DNA of 8,101 bases from Chloroflexota bacterium (GTDB taxonomy: Bacteria > Desulfobacterota > Desulfuromonadia > Desulfuromonadales > Geopsychrobacteraceae). The translations under genes and the position numbers were made by a program. Shown piece by piece: positions 5,584 to 8,101 of the stretch. Position 1 is the stretch's first letter. The number at the start of each line of letters is the position of its first letter. The notes beneath the pieces were generated by a model. It made no database searches and had not been told where the DNA came from. It worked only from the letters and a program-made list of their open reading frames with translations. Where the stretch lies: the NCBI GenBank assembly GCA_015222355.1, contig JADFVC010000239.1:1-8101 (forward strand), given 5' to 3'.

Positions 5584-5613
5584 CAAAACGTGCCGATTAT
5601 ACAGTTTTAGCGA

Positions 5614-6654
5614 TCAGCTGCCAAGCTTCGTCCGAACCTTGGCCAGATACTCGGGACCGATCTTCTTGCCCCAGCTTTCCAGGACCAGCTCAGCCTGTTT
5701 TTTAAGTCCGGCAATCTCTTCTGCCGAGAGCTGATAAAACTCAACGCCGGCCTCTTTTGCCCTGGCGACCTGCTCCTCATGTTGCTTGCGGGTTGCGGCG
5801 CGGGTTGCCGCACTCTCCTCGGCGATAACCGCGAGGAAGGTTGTCCGCAGCTCTTCCGGCAGCCTGTCAAGCCAGCGCTTATTGATCAGGTGGACAAACA
5901 GCCCCTGGGCATAGTTCAACTCGGTGAAGGATTTCGCGATGGTGAACTTTTTGGTGATATTGCAGACGATGGCGGTATGGTCAAGACCGGAGATCACGCC
6001 GGTTTGCAGGGCCTGGGGCACGTCCGGCCAGGGCATGACGGTGAACTTCAGTCCCCAGGCCTTGTAGGCATCGGTGTTGACCGGTGCCTGGGCGATGCGG
6101 AAATTGACCCCCTTGGCGTCGGCAAGGGTTTTAACCGGAATGGTGGTAGCCCACCCGTAGGGACCATAGCCAGTGACATCAGCAACCAGAATCCCCCTGG
6201 AGAGACCGCTTTCTGCGAACGGCGTCCAGAGCTCAGGATCGTTGCGGAAGGTATCCAGCTTGTCAAAGGTATCAATGACGTACGGCAGGTTGACGATACC
6301 GAGTCGATCGGCAACGTTTGCTGCGGCCACCGAAGAGCTGAGCATCCCCTGGACGGCACCAAGTTTCAGCTTGCTGATAACATCTTTCTCACCACCGAGT
6401 TGTGCCAGGGGGCGGAAATCGACATAGATCTGACCATTGGTTTTTTCCCAGACCTTGTCACGGATTCGGTAGCCGGCAGCGACTCCCTCGATAACCGGGT
6501 GGGAGATGTTTGAGAGAATGTAAGTGTATTTGGCACCGCTGGGATCGAATTTAGGTTTCCAGGCCGCCAAGGGGTCTTTTTTCTTTTCTGCGGCCAGCAC
6601 GGCACCGGGCAGACACAGGGCCAGAAGCAACAACAGAAGAATAATTTTTTTCAT
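5614..6654 (-). CDS. dctP: TRAP periplasmic solute-binding protein DctP, copy 1
   Basis: This is the periplasmic substrate-binding subunit that hands a carboxylate solute to DctQM. It has 346 residues. The signal peptide is MKKII followed by an L-rich core, with predicted cleavage after AVLA (residue 21). I chose the ATG at 6654 over the ATG at 6666 because GGAGG lies 5 nt upstream and the shorter form begins with a normal signal peptide. The mature protein shows the DctP fold in order: a ligand-proximal HPVIEG segment (52-57), QLGGEKDV (85-92), the GILVADVTGYG strand (154-164), the conserved Arg at 186 in FRIAQAPVN (the carboxylate-binding position in the family), and MPWPDVPQALQTGVISGLDH (207-226). 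The usual G-x-E-N ending of that last motif is G-L-D-H here, so the ligand may differ from plain C4-dicarboxylates. It is a close paralogue of the gene at 7019-8050, with whole motif blocks identical. The ligand is unknown. Confidence 0.93.
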   Translation of the reverse strand: MKKIILLLLLLALCLPGAVLAAEKKKDPLAAWKPKFDPSGAKYTYILSNISHPVIEGVAAGYRIRDKVWEKTNGQIYVDFRPLAQLGGEKDVISKLKLGAVQGMLSSSVAAANVADRLGIVNLPYVIDTFDKLDTFRNDPELWTPFAESGLSRGILVADVTGYGPYGWATTIPVKTLADAKGVNFRIAQAPVNTDAYKAWGLKFTVMPWPDVPQALQTGVISGLDHTAIVCNITKKFTIAKSFTELNYAQGLFVHLINKRWLDRLPEELRTTFLAVIAEESAATRAATRKQHEEQVARAKEAGVEFYQLSAEEIAGLKKQAELVLESWGKKIGPEYLAKVRTKLGS

Positions 6655-6700
6655 GAAAACCTCCATCTCGGGGGAAAAGACAAAACACCGTTTGGTAAGC

Positions 6701-6726
6701 GTAAAAAAATGTTAAATATACGTAAA
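6701..6726 (-). promoter_or_regulatory. Tandem GTAAA-like repeats in the dctP copy 1 leader
   Basis: On the plus strand, GTAAA (6701-6705), GTTAA (6711-6715) and GTAAA (6722-6726) recur at 10- and 11-bp steps, about one helical turn apart. The first two give GTAAA-N5-GTTAA, one mismatch from the CpxR box. They lie between the candidate promoter at 6746-6775 and the dctP copy 1 start. If bound, they would more likely repress than activate that promoter. The DNA is AT-rich, so chance is a real alternative. Confidence 0.3.
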
Positions 6727-6745
6727 ATCAAGTACTTAGAGATGA

Positions 6746-6775
6746 AAGATAGCTTTGTTTTGTTGTTTTGGTCAA
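6746..6775 (-). promoter_or_regulatory. Candidate sigma-70 promoter for dctP copy 1
   Basis: On the minus strand TTGACC (6775-6770) and TATCTT (6751-6746) are 18 bp apart, with an A-rich spacer. Transcription would start near 6739, giving a leader of about 85 nt before the dctP ATG. This lies downstream of the dctP copy 2 terminator, so copy 1 and dctQM can be transcribed separately from copy 2. Confidence 0.5.
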
Positions 6776-6826
6776 GCAGAAAAGAGTTTTTGTAGAACAA
6801 AAAGATGATCTCGCAAAAAAGAATAC

Positions 6827-6953
6827 GATGGCTAAGCAAAAATTTCGACCTACAAGGCGTAGTGGTTTTTCAGGGGCGAAGGCATACATAGAGTATGTCA
6901 AGATCCTGAAAAACTGCTGCAACGCCGGAGGGCGGACTTTTTGCGACGCCATC
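6827..6953. repeat. 127-bp imperfect palindrome, probable dispersed intergenic element
   Basis: This element occupies the gap of about 350 bp between the two dctP genes. Reading inward from each end, both arms carry the same blocks in the same order: GATGGC, GCAAAAA, GGCGT, GTTTTTCAGG and CATAC. The left copies are at 6827, 6836, 6856, 6865 and 6883. The right copies, on the other strand, end at 6953, 6944, 6926, 6914 and 6897. The centre is a 5-nt loop at 6888-6892. No protein is encoded. Its right end touches the T-tract of the dctP copy 2 terminator. The form suggests a MITE- or REP-like mobile palindrome, or a structured RNA. My impression that similar sequences recur in Desulfuromonadales genomes is recall only. 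Nothing else is evident in the rest of the gap beyond the promoter and GTAAA repeats listed separately. Confidence 0.65.
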
Positions 6954-6984
6954 AAAAAAAGCCGGAGCGAAATGCCGCTCCGGC
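6954..6984 (-). terminator. Intrinsic terminator after dctP copy 2
   Basis: GCCGGAGCG (6961-6969) and CGCTCCGGC (6976-6984) form a perfect 9-bp stem with a 6-nt loop. On the minus strand it is followed by seven Ts (6960-6954). It lies 34 nt after the dctP copy 2 stop and should end most of that transcript before the palindrome and dctP copy 1. Confidence 0.9.
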
Positions 6985-7018
6985 GGAAAAGTGAACCAAG
7001 CCCACTGATTTTGCTTGC

Positions 7019-8050
7019 TCAATCCTGTAAAGCGTTACGGACCTTGGTGAGGTAGGCGGGGCCGATTTTCTCTCCCCACTTCTGCACCACCGGTTCGGCC
7101 AGCTTGACCAGCTGCGCTTTCTCTGCGGGTGCGAGATCATGAAAAACAATTCCGTTCGCCTTGGCGGCAGCGATCTGCTCCATTTGCTGTTTTTCGGTCA
7201 GTGTCCGGACCTTTTGACTCTCCTCCTCAATCGCTTTGCTGAGAATTTGTTGCAGGTCTTCCGGAAGGCCATCGAACCAGTGCTTATTGATCAGATGGAT
7301 ATAGAGGCCCTGGGCATAATCGATGTTGGTAAAGCTTTTCGCCACGGTGAACTTTTTGGTGATATTGCAGACAATCGGAGTGTGGTCGAGACCGCTGATA
7401 ACGCCGGTTTGCAGGGCCTGAGGAACATCCGGCCAGGGCATGACGGTAAATTGTACTCCCCAGGCTTTGTAGAGATCGACATTCACCGGGGCCTGGGCGA
7501 TCCGAAAAACCTGTTTCTTGGCCTCTGCGAGACTCTTGACCGGACTGTTGGTTGCCCAGCCATAGCTGCCATAACCGGTGAAATCGGCGACAAGGATCCC
7601 TTTATTAGAGGCATCCTGACCGAACTCTCTGAACAGCTCCTGATTGTTGCGGAATTTTTCCAACTTGGCAAAGCTGTCGATGAGGAAAGGCAGATTGACG
7701 ATGCCCAGCCGGGGAGAGACATTCGGTGCCAACACCGAGGAACAGAGCATGCCTTGAACCGCACCCATCTGTAATTTTCGCAGAACGTCTTTTTCCCCAC
7801 CGAGTTGCGAAATCGGGCGGTAGTCGATGTAAAGCCGACCGTTGCTTTCCTGCCAGACTCGGTCACGAATCCGGTAGCCGACCGTTGCTCCCTCAATCGC
7901 CGGGTGTCCCACGGTAGAGAGCAGGTAGGTGTATTCAGCACCACTCGAATCAAAATTCGGTTGCCAGGCGGCTAAAGGGTCGGCGGCAAAGCTGATGCCG
8001 GACAGCAGCAGTGTTGCACAGGCGGTCAGTAATAAAGAAATCTTTCGCAT
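7019..8050 (-). CDS. dctP: TRAP periplasmic solute-binding protein DctP, copy 2
   Basis: This is a second periplasmic TRAP binding protein, 343 residues. Its signal peptide (MRKISLLLTACATLLLSG) is predicted to be cleaved after ISFA (residue 22), and the mature chain begins ADPLAAW. It parallels copy 1 throughout: QLGGEKDVL (82-90), GILVADFTGYGSYGWAT (151-167), the ligand Arg at 183 in FRIAQAPVN, MPWPDVPQALQTGVISGLDH (204-223) and VCNITKKFT (227-235). By eye the two mature proteins are roughly 60% identical, with no large gaps. Identical pocket motifs suggest the same or closely related ligands. The ATG has GGGAGG (8060-8065) 9 nt upstream. The promoter is not clearly visible in the 50 bases left in the window, so it may lie outside. 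It has its own terminator, so it forms a monocistronic unit upstream of dctP-dctQ-dctM-usp. Confidence 0.93.
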   Translation of the reverse strand: MRKISLLLTACATLLLSGISFAADPLAAWQPNFDSSGAEYTYLLSTVGHPAIEGATVGYRIRDRVWQESNGRLYIDYRPISQLGGEKDVLRKLQMGAVQGMLCSSVLAPNVSPRLGIVNLPFLIDSFAKLEKFRNNQELFREFGQDASNKGILVADFTGYGSYGWATNSPVKSLAEAKKQVFRIAQAPVNVDLYKAWGVQFTVMPWPDVPQALQTGVISGLDHTPIVCNITKKFTVAKSFTNIDYAQGLYIHLINKHWFDGLPEDLQQILSKAIEEESQKVRTLTEKQQMEQIAAAKANGIVFHDLAPAEKAQLVKLAEPVVQKWGEKIGPAYLTKVRNALQD

Positions 8051-8101
8051 CTCTCTTTTCCTCCCAAGGTAGAATTTAATAAGCTCAAAAGAACTTGTTG
8101 C

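Noticed and set aside
5779..6513. 244-aa plus-strand ORF opposite dctP copy 1
   Set aside because: It is a shadow. A similar antisense ORF (7139-7774) lies opposite dctP copy 2 simply because the two genes are paralogues. The apparent similarity of the two shadows follows from that.
8018..8050. Lipoprotein signal (L-T-A-C at residues 8-11) in dctP copy 2
   Set aside because: The cysteine is too close to the N-terminus for a normal lipoprotein signal. The hydrophobic core continues past it to a good signal-peptidase I site at residue 22.

Overview
The window reads as chromosomal DNA of a mid-GC, Gram-negative, probably anaerobic bacterium. The best guess is a Desulfuromonadales-type member of the former Deltaproteobacteria. 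This is inference from three things: a C4-dicarboxylate-type TRAP transporter with a universal stress protein, a Cpx-type envelope-stress two-component system, and a small gene that makes sense only if UGA is read as selenocysteine. No ribosomal or other taxonomic marker is present.

Left part (about 57-2600, minus strand). The order of transcription is response regulator (cpxR-like), sensor kinase (cpxA-like, overlapping cpxR as TGATG), then a 56-codon gene for a single-span membrane peptide with an in-frame UGA, then a strong intrinsic terminator. The peptide gene has a good ribosome binding site. Its UGA is followed by a hairpin with the size and spacing of a bacterial SECIS element. Its TAA stop lies 1 nt before the terminator stem. 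A perfect CpxR-box-like sequence (GTAAA-N5-GTAAA) lies upstream of cpxR, which suggests autoregulation.

Middle (2600-3130, plus strand). Divergent from cpxR, where enterobacteria carry cpxP, lies an unrecognised 84-aa ORF. It is followed by a short stretch resembling the C-terminus of a Spy/CpxP (LTxxQ) protein that is broken by a stop codon, and then by a strong plus-strand terminator. This looks like a decayed cpxP locus.

Right part (3238-8101, minus strand). This is a TRAP transporter cluster. In order of transcription it holds a periplasmic binding protein (dctP copy 2), a terminator, a 127-bp imperfect palindrome, a second closely related binding protein (dctP copy 1) with its own promoter, a 13-bp GC-rich terminator/attenuator, dctQ, dctM, and a UspA-family protein. 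The arrangement fits a transporter whose binding proteins are made in excess over the membrane subunits, with a Usp as possible regulator, as known for TeaD beside TeaABC. The transported acid cannot be named from sequence. Possible CpxR-like GTAAA repeats in the dctP copy 1 leader would link the two halves, but that is weakly supported.
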